A DNA stretch of 64,000 nt from contig NZ_CP085036.1 in NCBI RefSeq assembly GCF_020535405.1, positions 62,001-126,000 of the forward strand, written 5' to 3'. This stretch comes from Antiquaquibacter oligotrophicus. GTDB lineage: Bacteria > Actinomycetota > Actinomycetes > Actinomycetales > Microbacteriaceae. Below the pieces are notes generated by a model, which saw only the letters and a program-made list of their open reading frames with translations, was not told where the DNA came from and did no database searches. Below, piece after piece: positions 10,301 through 17,624 of the stretch (position 1 is its first letter; each line of letters starts with the position of its first letter). Both the position numbers and the translations under genes were made by a program.

Positions 10301-11762
10301 CGAACTCATCGCTCGGGTAGAGCCCGCTCACGAGATCGAGTGTCGCGTCGAAGGCGGATCGCGGGAGCGTTGCGAATGGTGCGCTTCGACGCACCGTGTC
10401 GAACCATTCCTCAACGTCGAGCTGTTCGATGGATGCCGCTGCGACCGTTTGTTGCGCGAGAACGTCGAGGGGGTTCTGGGGTACGGCGATGGCCTCGATA
10501 AGACCTTTGCGCATCCGGTCAACGACGACTGACGTGTGGATGAGATCGGTTCGATGCTTCGGGAAGAGCACACCGCGCGAGATTTCGCCGACTTGGTGCC
10601 CAGCTCGGCCGATTCGTTGAAGCCCTGACGCCACGGACGGGGGCGACTCCACCTGGACGACAAGATCGACAGCGCCCATGTCGATGCCGAGTTCGAGTGA
10701 ACTCGTTGCGACAACGCAGCGCAATCGCCCGCTCTTCAGTTCGTCCTCGATCTCTGCGCGCTGATCCTTCGACACCGAGCCGTGATGCGCGCGTGCAAGA
10801 AGAACATCTTCGGCGTCGGGGAACCTCTCCTCGTAGATCTCGTTGAGTCGTGCCGTGAGACGCTCGGCCTGACGTCGCGCGTTCACGAACACGATCGTCG
10901 ATCGGTGCTCGAGCACACGATCGACGATGGCCTCCTCCACGTGCGGCCAGATCGACCCGGTCGCCTCGGCACTGGCACCTCCATCCCCGCCCGTTATTGC
11001 CCCCGACGACGAGCCTTCCTTGAAGGTGACCATGCCGGGTTGCGCCATATCGTCGACCGGAACGGCAACCGTGAGATCGAACGTCTTGGCTGCGGGGGGC
11101 TGCACGATGGTGACGCTGGCACTCCCGCCGAGGAAGCGGGCTACCTCCTCAAGGGGTCGGACGGTAGCGGAGAGCCCGATCCGCTGCGCACGGGTGGGAA
11201 GGAGGGCATCCAAACGCTCCAAAGACAGCGCGAGGTGCGCCCCGCGCTTCGTCGAGGCAACCGCGTGAACCTCATCGAGGATGACCGTCTCAACGCCGCG
11301 TAGGGTCTCCCGCGCCTGCGAGGTGAGCATGAGGTACAGCGATTCCGGAGTCGTGATCAGGATGTCGGGAGGAGTGCGCGCGAGCGCCCTACGCTCCTGG
11401 GACGTCGTGTCGCCCGATCGGACGCCCACGGTGGGCGCTACAACGTCGAGGCCGAGTCGAGCCGCTGACCGCGTCACACCGACGATGGGGGAGCGAAGGT
11501 TCCTCTCAACATCAACACCCAGGGCCTTCAGCGGGGAGACGTACAAGACCCGAGTCCCTCGTGACACCTCGGGGTCGGAGATTAGCCGATCGATGGACCA
11601 CAGAAATGCGGCTAGCGTCTTACCCGATCCGGTGGGCGCGACGACGAGAGCGTGCTGCCCGGACGCCACCGCGTCCCAGGCCCCGAGTTGTGCTGGCGTT
11701 GGCTCGGCGAAGGCTCCTTCGAACCAATCCCGCGTCGCGGGCGAGAAGCGTTCGAGCACCAT
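7314..11762 (-). CDS. lhr: ATP-dependent helicase Lhr
   Basis: 1482-residue Large Helicase-Related protein, a superfamily 2 3'-to-5' DNA helicase that in mycobacteria is induced by DNA damage. Walker A APTGSGKT is at 42-49, followed by the Walker B/DEVH box (LDEVHAVAST), motif III SAT, and the C-terminal RecA-like lobe with the RIGRAGHQVGE motif. About 900 further residues (winged helix and the long Lhr C-terminal domain) follow, the normal actinobacterial size. The ATG is preceded by GGAGGGAGGA. It is the first gene of an lhr-nei2 operon and is divergent from the ANTAR regulator gene. Confidence 0.96.
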   Translation of the reverse strand: MVLERFSPATRDWFEGAFAEPTPAQLGAWDAVASGQHALVVAPTGSGKTLAAFLWSIDRLISDPEVSRGTRVLYVSPLKALGVDVERNLRSPIVGVTRSAARLGLDVVAPTVGVRSGDTTSQERRALARTPPDILITTPESLYLMLTSQARETLRGVETVILDEVHAVASTKRGAHLALSLERLDALLPTRAQRIGLSATVRPLEEVARFLGGSASVTIVQPPAAKTFDLTVAVPVDDMAQPGMVTFKEGSSSGAITGGDGGASAEATGSIWPHVEEAIVDRVLEHRSTIVFVNARRQAERLTARLNEIYEERFPDAEDVLLARAHHGSVSKDQRAEIEDELKSGRLRCVVATSSLELGIDMGAVDLVVQVESPPSVASGLQRIGRAGHQVGEISRGVLFPKHRTDLIHTSVVVDRMRKGLIEAIAVPQNPLDVLAQQTVAAASIEQLDVEEWFDTVRRSAPFATLPRSAFDATLDLVSGLYPSDEFAELRPRVTWDRVAGTLVGRPGAQRLAVTSGGTIPDRGLFGVFMVGSDSGRRVGELDEEMVYESRVGDVFALGTTSWRIEQITHDQVLVSPAFGQPGRVPFWKGDGLGRPAELGEAIGAFVREVAAGNRADLAEIGLDERARTNLVSLIAEQKAATGHVPNDTTLLVERFRDELGDWRVVLHSPYGMPVHAPWALAVGARVRDRLGVDGAAMAGDDGIVVRVPDTDADPPGAELFLFELDELDHIVTDEVGGSALFAARFRESAARALLLPRRDPGKRSPLWQQRQRASQLLDVARKYPTFPIVLETVREVLQDVYDVPTLRAITTKIGQRAIRVAEVETPMPSPFARSLLFGYTAAFLYEGDAPLAERRAAALSLDPALLAELLGRAELRELLDPVEIERTERELQRLAPERHARDLEGIVDVLRMLGPLSRDEIRDRASGVDVDATVDALLAATRALVATVGGVERVAAVEDAGRLRDALGVPLPLGIPAAFTEEMSDPVGELVSRFARTHAPFTVDDVASRFGLGPAVVLHALRRLESDRRVVEGEFRPGATGTEWCSIEVLRRLRARSLAALRDDVEPVSEDTLGRFLPSWQHVGGGLRGVDGVLQVIEQLGGVAIPASALETLVLPARVADYSPALLDELTVSGEVQWSGAGSLPGSDGWVRLQVADSVGLLLYERHAAEVSPLGTTVLESLQGGGAYFFRQLANAVGVALLERGEEPVTDSMLLSALWELVWDGLVTNDSLAPLRAHLGRRAVAARPRRSRGRSLRVTQSGPAAGAGRWSLVFVDDADDTTRAKATAEALLERHGVVTRGSVVGEGIPGGFALTYRVLSGFEEQGRVRRGYFVDGLGAAQFAAGATVDRLRTFAVEPDTAPELKALTLAATDPANPYGAALAWPPREGHRPGRKAGALVTLVDGRLAVFVEKGGKSIVTFADDDDILAAAARSLLETARSSSQGLKIERIDGDPAQGTPFGAALLEAGIGSTPAGLRLRV

Positions 11763-11853
11763 GCCTCTATCCTCCCTCCACCCACCGTCGTTACCTTGTG
11801 CCCATAGTGGGATCAGCCGAACGCGGGCTGGGACGCAGAGTCGCTGGATACCG

Positions 11854-11859
11854 TAGGCT
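11854..11859 (+). promoter_or_regulatory. -10 element of leaderless ANTAR regulator gene
   Basis: TAGGCT followed by exactly 6 nt and then the GTG start at 11866. No Shine-Dalgarno is present, so the transcript probably begins at the start codon. Confidence 0.7.
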
Positions 11860-11865
11860 TTTGCC

Positions 11866-12471
11866 GTGACTGATCAGGATGCCGCACAGACGACACCGCG
11901 CAGAGTTGTTGTCGCAGAGGACGAGTCCCTCATCCGTATGGACATCGTCGAGATTCTCCGAGACAACGGTTTCGAAGTTGTCGGCGAGGCTGCCGACGGG
12001 GAGACCGCTGTTGCACTGGCGACAGAGCTGCGTCCCGACCTCGTCATTATGGACGTCAAGATGCCGCAGCTCGACGGTATTTCTGCTGCCGAGCGGCTCA
12101 GCAAGAACCACATCGCTCCCGTTGTGCTGCTCACGGCATTCAGCCAGAAAGAGCTCGTTGAGCGGGCATCAGAGGCCGGCGCCCTCGCCTACGTTGTGAA
12201 GCCCTTCACCCCCAACGACCTGCTTCCGGCCATCGAAATCGCACTCAGTCGGTACACCCAGATCATCACGCTCGAGTCCGAGGTCGCCGATCTCGTCGAG
12301 CGCTTCGAGACACGCAAGCTCGTCGATCGGGCCAAGGGTCTTCTCAACGAAAAGATGGGCCTCACCGAGCCCGAGGCGTTCCGTTGGATTCAGAAGGCGT
12401 CGATGGATCGCCGCCTCACCATGCACGACGTAGCGCAGGCGATCATCGAACAACTGAGCGCCAAAAAGTAG
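11866..12471 (+). CDS. pdtaR: ANTAR-domain response regulator (PdtaR-like)
   Basis: 201-residue two-component response regulator whose output is an RNA-binding ANTAR domain, so it acts by antitermination at paired hairpins in target mRNAs, not as a DNA-binding factor. The receiver domain has acidic residues at the start (VVAEDES) and phospho-acceptor Asp63 in VIMDVKMP, with Lys in YVVKPF. A coiled linker leads to the ANTAR domain (LVDRAKGLLNEKMGL to the C-terminus). The cognate kinase (PdtaS in mycobacteria, often unlinked) is not in this window. The promoter is leaderless. Confidence 0.92.
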   Translation: MTDQDAAQTTPRRVVVAEDESLIRMDIVEILRDNGFEVVGEAADGETAVALATELRPDLVIMDVKMPQLDGISAAERLSKNHIAPVVLLTAFSQKELVERASEAGALAYVVKPFTPNDLLPAIEIALSRYTQIITLESEVADLVERFETRKLVDRAKGLLNEKMGLTEPEAFRWIQKASMDRRLTMHDVAQAIIEQLSAKK

Positions 12472-12479
12472 CGCTCTGG

Positions 12480-12911
12480 TTAGCCCTGCCGGTCGCGCAG
12501 GATGTTGGTCATGCGCACGGTCGACAGCCGTCTACCCTCGTCGTCGCGGATGACGATTTCGTGCGTCGCGAGGGTGCGCCCGAGGACGAGTGCATCGCAT
12601 GTCGCCGTCACCCACCCCTCCGAGATTGACCGGCTGTGGGTCGCATTGATCTCAATGCCCATCGCGATACGACCCGGGCCCGCATGGATGGCGGAGGAGA
12701 TCGATCCAAGCGACTCACCCAGCACAACATGGGCTCCACCGTGCAGGATGCCCACAACCTGACGGTTGCCCTCGACGGGCATCCGCGCGACCGAGTGCTC
12801 GGCCGAGAGCTCGAGATACTCGACACCCATCTTGACGGTGAGCTCGCCACCCCCGGTGTCCACGATCCGCGCATAGAGCTCGGGGTCGAGATCGTCGGGG
12901 AGCTTCACCAT
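12480..12911 (-). CDS. Hotdog-fold thioesterase (PaaI-like)
   Basis: 143-residue single hotdog domain of the PaaI/YbgC thioesterase type, likely hydrolysing acyl- or aryl-CoA thioesters; the substrate cannot be told. The conserved segment GILHGGAHVVLGESLGS contains the HGG motif and the catalytic acid region on the long helix. The ATG has AAGGAA a few bases upstream. It converges with the ANTAR regulator gene (8 bp apart) and diverges from polA, so it is probably a single-gene unit. Confidence 0.85.
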   Translation of the reverse strand: MVKLPDDLDPELYARIVDTGGGELTVKMGVEYLELSAEHSVARMPVEGNRQVVGILHGGAHVVLGESLGSISSAIHAGPGRIAMGIEINATHSRSISEGWVTATCDALVLGRTLATHEIVIRDDEGRRLSTVRMTNILRDRQG

Positions 12912-12936
12912 GCTGTTCCTTCGTCCGCGAATCGGC

Positions 12937-12958
12937 CGTCAGCGGCCGCAGCTAGGCT
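12937..12958 (+). promoter_or_regulatory. Putative damage-type (PafBC-like) leaderless promoter of polA
   Basis: Box CGTCAGCG (12937-12944), 8 nt, then -10 TAGGCT (12953-12958), 6 nt, then the GTG of polA. The box fits YGTCRGYG, one or two bases from the mycobacterial RecA-independent damage motif TGTCRGTG-N8-TAnnnT. Confidence 0.6.
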
Positions 12959-12964
12959 GGCTTC

Positions 12965-15625
12965 GTGACGGATCCAGCAAAGCCTACCCTTCTCGTTGTC
13001 GACGGCCATTCGCTCGCTTTTCGCGCGTTCTACGCCCTTCCGGTCGACAGTTTCGTCACTCGCGACGGGCAACACACGAACGCGATCCACGGCTTCCTGT
13101 CGATGCTCATCCTCCTGCTCCAGAACGAGAAGCCCACCCACCTCGCTGTGGCCTTCGACATCTCTCGGTTCTCCTTCCGTACGCGCGAGTACGCCGAGTA
13201 CAAGGGCACTCGTTCTGAGACTCCGCCGGAGTTCGTGGGACAGGTACCTCTCCTAGAGGAAGCGCTCCAAGCGATGGGTGTGCAAACGCTCAGCAAAGAA
13301 GACTTCGAGGCAGACGACATCCTCGCCACTCTCGCCACGCGCGGAGCGGAGGAAGGGTTCGATGTCCTGGTCGTTTCGGGCGACCGCGACGCGATTCAAC
13401 TCGTGCGACCGGGCGTTACGCTCCTGTACCCCAATGCACGCGGTGTTTCTGAACTCAAGCGCTACGATCGCGACGCCGTGGTCGAACGCTACGGAATCGA
13501 GCCGGAGCAGTATCCGGATGTCGCTGCCCTCGTCGGGGAGACCTCGGACAACCTCATCGGCATCGACAAGGTGGGGGAGAAGACCGCCGTCAAGTGGCTC
13601 AAGCAGTTCGGCTCCCTCGACGAGATCCTTGCCCACGCCGATGAGATCACGGGTGTGGTGGGCCAGAACCTTCGAGACCAGAAGGACCGAGCTGTTCGCA
13701 ATCGCAAACTTAATCGGCTCGTCACTGATGTCGAACTGCCGGTCGGACCCCTCGATCTCGAGAGGAAGCCGATCGACGAACAGGCCGTGAGAGCTGTCTT
13801 CGACCGGCTCCAGTTCAAGACGTTGCTCGAGCGTGTTCTGAAGATCGCAGCGGCCGAGCGCGGGGATTCTGCTCCCTCGGCCGCGGATGCTCCGCCAGCC
13901 GACTCCATCCCCGTGATCAGGACCCTCGTCGACGAGGAACTCGCTCAGTGGATAAAGAAGCAGTCCGCGAGCGGCACCACTCCGCTCGGCCTCCGCGTCG
14001 AAACCCACGGGTCGTCGGTGACGGGCTTCGGGCTCGCATCGGCAACCGAAACGGTCTACGTGCCGTGGGCGGAAGGTCGCATGGATTATGTCGCTCTCGA
14101 GACGTGGCTGGCCAGCGATGCGCCGAAGTACCTGCAGGGCGCGAAGTCTCAGTACAAAGCGCTGCACGGCGCGGGCCTGCGACTAGAAGGCATCGCTTTC
14201 GACACCACGTTGGGCGCCTGGCTACTGAAGCCGGGTCTCAAACCGGAATCGCTCGAGACACAGGTCTACGACTATCTGGGTGAGCGCCTGGCAGTCGCCG
14301 ACCCGTCCCAACTCGTTCCGGAGAACGAGGGAGCAAGTCCAGCGACCGAGGCCTGGTACATCCTCCGAATCGCCGAATACCTGGCTGGCAGGCTCGACGC
14401 CGGATCCCGTGGAGTGCTCGACGACATCGAACTCCCACTCGTTCCGGTTCTCGCGACGATGGAGCTGACCGGAATAACGGTCAACCACGATGTCCTTTCT
14501 GCACTCACTGCTCAGCTGAGCGAGACGGCGGCAACCGTTGCCGCCGCGGCCTTCGCCGAGATCGGGCGTGAGATCAATCTCGGTAGCCCCAAGCAACTCC
14601 AAGAAGTGCTCTTCGACCAGCTCGAGATGCCGAAGACCCGGTCGAACAAAACGGGATTCTCAACGGATGCCGCGAGTCTCGCCGACCTCCAAGAGCAGAA
14701 CCCGCATCCGTTCCTGGATCTGCTCCTCCAGCACCGGGACGCGACGAAGCTCATGCAGATCATCGCGTCGATCGACAAGGCGATCGATAAGACAGGACGC
14801 GTGCACACCACGTACGAGCAGGCGGGCTCCAGCACCGGTCGCATCGCCTCCAATGATCCGAACCTGCAGAACGTGCCCGTCAAAACCGAGATCGGGCGCC
14901 GGATCCGCTCTGCTTTCGAACCGAGTCCGGGCTTCGAGACACTCTTGACCGCCGACTACTCGCAAATCGAGATGCGGATTATGGCACACCTCTCGGGTGA
15001 CGCCGGGCTCATTGAAGCCTTCAACAGTGGAGAAGACCTCCACCGATTTGTCGGGGCGAGGATCTTCTCGGTGGCCCCCGCCGATGTGACGCCAACCATG
15101 CGCACCAAGGTCAAGGCGATGTCATACGGTCTGGCGTATGGCCTGAGCGCGTTCGGCCTGAGCAAACAGCTTCGTATCGAAACGTCCGAGGCCAAGGAGC
15201 TTATGACGGACTACTTCGCCCGATTCGGTGCCGTTCGGGACTACCTGCGGAACGTCGTTGAACAGGCGAAGGTCGACGGGTACACCACAACGATCTTCGG
15301 TCGCCGACGGCCATTCCCCGATCTGAACTCGTCGAACCGAGTGCTCCGAGAGAACGCGCAACGGCAGGCACTCAACTCACCGATCCAGGGTTCGGCTGCC
15401 GACATCCTCAAACGAGCCATGTTGTCGATCAGTGCCGACATGGCGGGGATGCAGTCACGGATGCTCCTTCAGGTGCACGACGAACTCGTTTTCGAGGTTG
15501 CCCCCGGCGAGCTCGACGATCTTACGTCGCTCGTTCGCGCGCGCATGGGCGGTGCGGCGGACCTCGATGTTCCGCTCGATGTGCAGATCGGCACTGGTCC
15601 GAACTGGGACGCGGCTGCCCACTGA
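12965..15625 (+). CDS. polA: DNA polymerase I
   Basis: 886-residue DNA polymerase I for Okazaki-fragment processing and excision-repair gap filling. The N-terminal 5'-nuclease domain (about 1-290) starts with LLVVDGHSLAFRAFY and has the ADDILATLA acidic cluster. The middle 3'-5' exonuclease-like domain lacks the catalytic acidic residues, as is usual in actinobacterial PolA, so no proofreading is expected. Polymerase motifs are intact: DYSQIEMRIMAHLSG (A), the RTKVKAMSYGLAYG region (B) and LQVHDELVFEV (C). The GTG start at 12965 is fixed by a leaderless promoter. Confidence 0.97.
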   Translation: MTDPAKPTLLVVDGHSLAFRAFYALPVDSFVTRDGQHTNAIHGFLSMLILLLQNEKPTHLAVAFDISRFSFRTREYAEYKGTRSETPPEFVGQVPLLEEALQAMGVQTLSKEDFEADDILATLATRGAEEGFDVLVVSGDRDAIQLVRPGVTLLYPNARGVSELKRYDRDAVVERYGIEPEQYPDVAALVGETSDNLIGIDKVGEKTAVKWLKQFGSLDEILAHADEITGVVGQNLRDQKDRAVRNRKLNRLVTDVELPVGPLDLERKPIDEQAVRAVFDRLQFKTLLERVLKIAAAERGDSAPSAADAPPADSIPVIRTLVDEELAQWIKKQSASGTTPLGLRVETHGSSVTGFGLASATETVYVPWAEGRMDYVALETWLASDAPKYLQGAKSQYKALHGAGLRLEGIAFDTTLGAWLLKPGLKPESLETQVYDYLGERLAVADPSQLVPENEGASPATEAWYILRIAEYLAGRLDAGSRGVLDDIELPLVPVLATMELTGITVNHDVLSALTAQLSETAATVAAAAFAEIGREINLGSPKQLQEVLFDQLEMPKTRSNKTGFSTDAASLADLQEQNPHPFLDLLLQHRDATKLMQIIASIDKAIDKTGRVHTTYEQAGSSTGRIASNDPNLQNVPVKTEIGRRIRSAFEPSPGFETLLTADYSQIEMRIMAHLSGDAGLIEAFNSGEDLHRFVGARIFSVAPADVTPTMRTKVKAMSYGLAYGLSAFGLSKQLRIETSEAKELMTDYFARFGAVRDYLRNVVEQAKVDGYTTTIFGRRRPFPDLNSSNRVLRENAQRQALNSPIQGSAADILKRAMLSISADMAGMQSRMLLQVHDELVFEVAPGELDDLTSLVRARMGGAADLDVPLDVQIGTGPNWDAAAH

Positions 15626-15655
15626 GTGGCGTCGCGCTCGGAGAACACCGCGGCG

Positions 15656-15674
15656 TAGGCTTGGCCCAGGAGGG
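15656..15674 (+). promoter_or_regulatory. Promoter and minimal leader of the HPr gene
   Basis: -10 TAGGCT (15656-15661) in the polA-HPr gap. The predicted transcript start, near 15668, coincides with the Shine-Dalgarno AGGAGGG (15668-15674), so the leader would be about 10 nt and consist of little but the ribosome site. Confidence 0.55.
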
Positions 15675-15677
15675 CTG

Positions 15678-15947
15678 ATGATCGAGAGAACAGTAGCGGT
15701 GGCTTCCGCCGTTGGCCTGCACGCACGCCCTGCCTCGCTCTTCTGCAAGGCGGCCGCCCAAGCGGGTGTACCCGTCACTATCAGCTCGGCGAGTGGGTCG
15801 AGTGTGAACGCCTCGAGCATCCTGGGTGTTCTGTCGCTCGGTGTGAACCACGGGGATGTTGTGACTCTCAGTGCTGAGGGCGACGGCGCCGAGCAGGCGC
15901 TCGACAAACTGGTCGATCTCCTCTCCGTCGAACTTGATGCCCGCTGA
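15678..15947 (+). CDS. ptsH: Phosphocarrier protein HPr
   Basis: 89-residue HPr of the phosphoenolpyruvate sugar phosphotransferase system. It carries phosphate from enzyme I to the sugar-specific enzyme II proteins. Active-site His15 lies in GLHARPAS, and Ser46, the regulatory position of Gram-positive HPr, is present in VNASSILGVLSLGV. An upstream in-frame extension is open but overlaps polA; the ATG at 15678 sits directly behind AGGAGGG. No ptsI or enzyme II gene is nearby, so the PTS partners are elsewhere. The DUF4166 gene overlaps its end by 11 bp. Confidence 0.94.
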   Translation: MIERTVAVASAVGLHARPASLFCKAAAQAGVPVTISSASGSSVNASSILGVLSLGVNHGDVVTLSAEGDGAEQALDKLVDLLSVELDAR

Positions 15948-16539
15948 TCCCGGGTCGCCGTGGCGCGACGCGCTGGGGGAGGACTGGGAGCGACTCGACC
16001 CCCACCTCATCTCGTATTTCGGCGCTCTCACCCCCGCTCAGATCGGTCGCGGTCGTGGCGTTTTTGATGTCGTCGGCACACCCCGGAGGTGGCTGTGGCC
16101 CCTACTCTCTCTCCTCGGCGCAGTCCATGTCCTTTTTCCCGCCTGGCAGCACGACGTGCCCTTTCAGGTGCGAAATACCGATGCCGGTGGCGGTCGCGTT
16201 GGCCTTCGACTCTTCGAGTTCACGGGTCGACGTCGCACGATGGTGGATCGCGTCGCCATGGACAATCGACACCTGACTGATGTGATCGGTCGGCCGGGTT
16301 TCATCCGCGTCGAACTCGTTCCCAGGGTCGACGATGGCGCGCTCGTGCTCGAGTCCGCCGGCGTCAGCGTTGTCGGCGTTCCCGTTCCACGCTCGATAGC
16401 GCCCCGGGTTTTCTTGCGTGAGAGCTGGGACAGGACGAACGACATGCAGCACGTGGACTTTCGGCTCGAACATCCACAACTCGGACTCCTCTACGAATAC
16501 TCGGTGAGCTTCACGTACACGGTCACGGAGGCGGCATGA
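15937..16539 (+). CDS. DUF4166 domain protein
   Basis: 200-residue protein recognised as DUF4166, a family of unknown biochemical function. It is soluble-looking, with one hydrophobic stretch around residues 50-65, and the conserved segments FQVRNTDAGGGRVGLRLFEF and DVIGRPGFIRVEL. The ATG at 15937 (MPADPGSPWRDALG) overlaps the HPr gene by 11 bp, and its stop overlaps the epimerase start by 4 bp (ATGA). DUF4166 proteins are found next to, or fused to, TIGR01777 epimerases in other bacteria, as here, so the two probably act together. The longer open frame starting inside HPr is unlikely. Confidence 0.8.
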   Translation: MPADPGSPWRDALGEDWERLDPHLISYFGALTPAQIGRGRGVFDVVGTPRRWLWPLLSLLGAVHVLFPAWQHDVPFQVRNTDAGGGRVGLRLFEFTGRRRTMVDRVAMDNRHLTDVIGRPGFIRVELVPRVDDGALVLESAGVSVVGVPVPRSIAPRVFLRESWDRTNDMQHVDFRLEHPQLGLLYEYSVSFTYTVTEAA

Positions 16540-17492
16540 CGCAGACACCTCGCAAGATCGTTATCGCCGGCGCCTCGGGTTTTGTTGGCCGCTACCTCGT
16601 CGAGCGTCATCGCGCTCGTGGCACCGACGTCATCACCGTTGGCAGGCGCGATTCGGTTACGTGGTCGGATGCCGATGCGCTCTCGCGCGCGGTGGACGGA
16701 GCGTCACTCGTCATTAACTTGGCAGGTCGAAGTGTGGATTGCCGCTACACACCGGAGAATCGCCGGATCATTCTCACATCGCGAACCGAGACGACGGCCG
16801 CAATGAAGCTCGCGATCGAGCGAGCTGGTTCGCCTCCACCGTTGTGGGTGAACTCCTCGACGGCGACGATCTATCGGCATGCCATGGATCGCCCTCAGAC
16901 GGAATCGTCGGGAGAACTCGGCGAGGGATTCTCGGTCTCTGTTGCCAGGTCATGGGAACAGACGCTGCTCGATGGTGAGCTACCGGGCACTCGTCGCGTG
17001 GCGCTCCGCATGGCAATCGTCCTCGGCCAGGGGAGTGTGTTGGAACGACTGGTCACTCTCGCGCGCCGGGGAGTGGCCGGGCCGCAGTGGGATACGCCGT
17101 GGTTTCCGAGCCGTCGACGGCGCGAAGCGGGAACCGAGCATCGATTCGGGGCTCCGTGGGGTCGGCAGAAGTTCAGCTGGATCCACGTCGAAGACGTACA
17201 CCGGATGATCGACTTCCTCGTCGCGAACCCCGACATCGATGGCGCGATCAACGCGAGTTCTCCGGGTCCTGTCGACAACCGCACCCTCATGCACACACTC
17301 CGGAAGGTGTTGCGGATCCCGTTCGGCATTCCCGTACCACGGCCGGCTCTCGAACTCGGCGCGGCGCTCATGGGAACCGAGACAGAGCTCATCCTCAAGA
17401 GCCGATGGGTTGTCCCCGAAAGGATGACCGCCGCGGGGTTTACCTTCACGTACCCAGAACTCGAGACAGCTATCCGATCCATCCTCGATTAG
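16536..17492 (+). CDS. TIGR01777-type NAD-dependent epimerase/dehydratase family protein
   Basis: 318-residue extended short-chain dehydrogenase of the TIGR01777 family (YfcH/SulA-like). The NAD(P)-binding motif GASGFVGRYL is at the N-terminus, LVINLAGRSVDCRYT follows, and the C-terminal DUF1731-like end is seen in the LKSRWVVPERMTAAGF segment. The substrate is unknown for the family. It is translationally coupled to the DUF4166 gene by an ATGA overlap. The HPr-DUF4166-epimerase group looks like one operon, although the link to HPr may be only positional. Confidence 0.87.
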   Translation: MTQTPRKIVIAGASGFVGRYLVERHRARGTDVITVGRRDSVTWSDADALSRAVDGASLVINLAGRSVDCRYTPENRRIILTSRTETTAAMKLAIERAGSPPPLWVNSSTATIYRHAMDRPQTESSGELGEGFSVSVARSWEQTLLDGELPGTRRVALRMAIVLGQGSVLERLVTLARRGVAGPQWDTPWFPSRRRREAGTEHRFGAPWGRQKFSWIHVEDVHRMIDFLVANPDIDGAINASSPGPVDNRTLMHTLRKVLRIPFGIPVPRPALELGAALMGTETELILKSRWVVPERMTAAGFTFTYPELETAIRSILD

Positions 17493-17516
17493 CTGGCATC
17501 GCGGCCCACGGGACGC

Positions 17517-17522
17517 TAGACT
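17517..17522 (+). promoter_or_regulatory. -10 element of rpsA promoter
   Basis: TAGACT, placing the start of transcription near 17529 and giving rpsA a leader of about 95 nt. A weak -35 candidate (CTGGCA, 17493-17498) is 18 bp upstream. Confidence 0.5.
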
Positions 17523-17554
17523 GGAACGTCACGTCTGTGACTCTCTATTCGCCT

Positions 17555-17593
17555 GCCACGGCGGTACAACACCTGCAACACCGTCGCCGTGGC
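17555..17593 (+). promoter_or_regulatory. Hairpin in the rpsA 5' leader
   Basis: GCCACGGC (17555-17562) pairs with GCCGTGGC (17586-17593), and GGT with ACC above a 3-nt bulge, in the untranslated leader just upstream of the S1 ribosome-binding site. It is a candidate site for feedback control of S1 synthesis; the sequence shows the structure, not the regulation. Confidence 0.45.
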
Positions 17594-17624
17594 CCAACCA
17601 TGTCCTATCCGGAGCAATTACTAC

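Noticed and set aside
12953..12958. Bidirectional promoter for polA and the thioesterase gene
   Set aside because: The minus strand over the polA -10 reads TAGCTG, which lacks the final T, so a shared divergent -10 is not supported as it is at coaE.
15901..15947. DUF4166 protein starting inside HPr at 15871
   Set aside because: The extra N-terminal residues are an out-of-frame reading of HPr; ATG 15937 with an 11-bp overlap is more economical.
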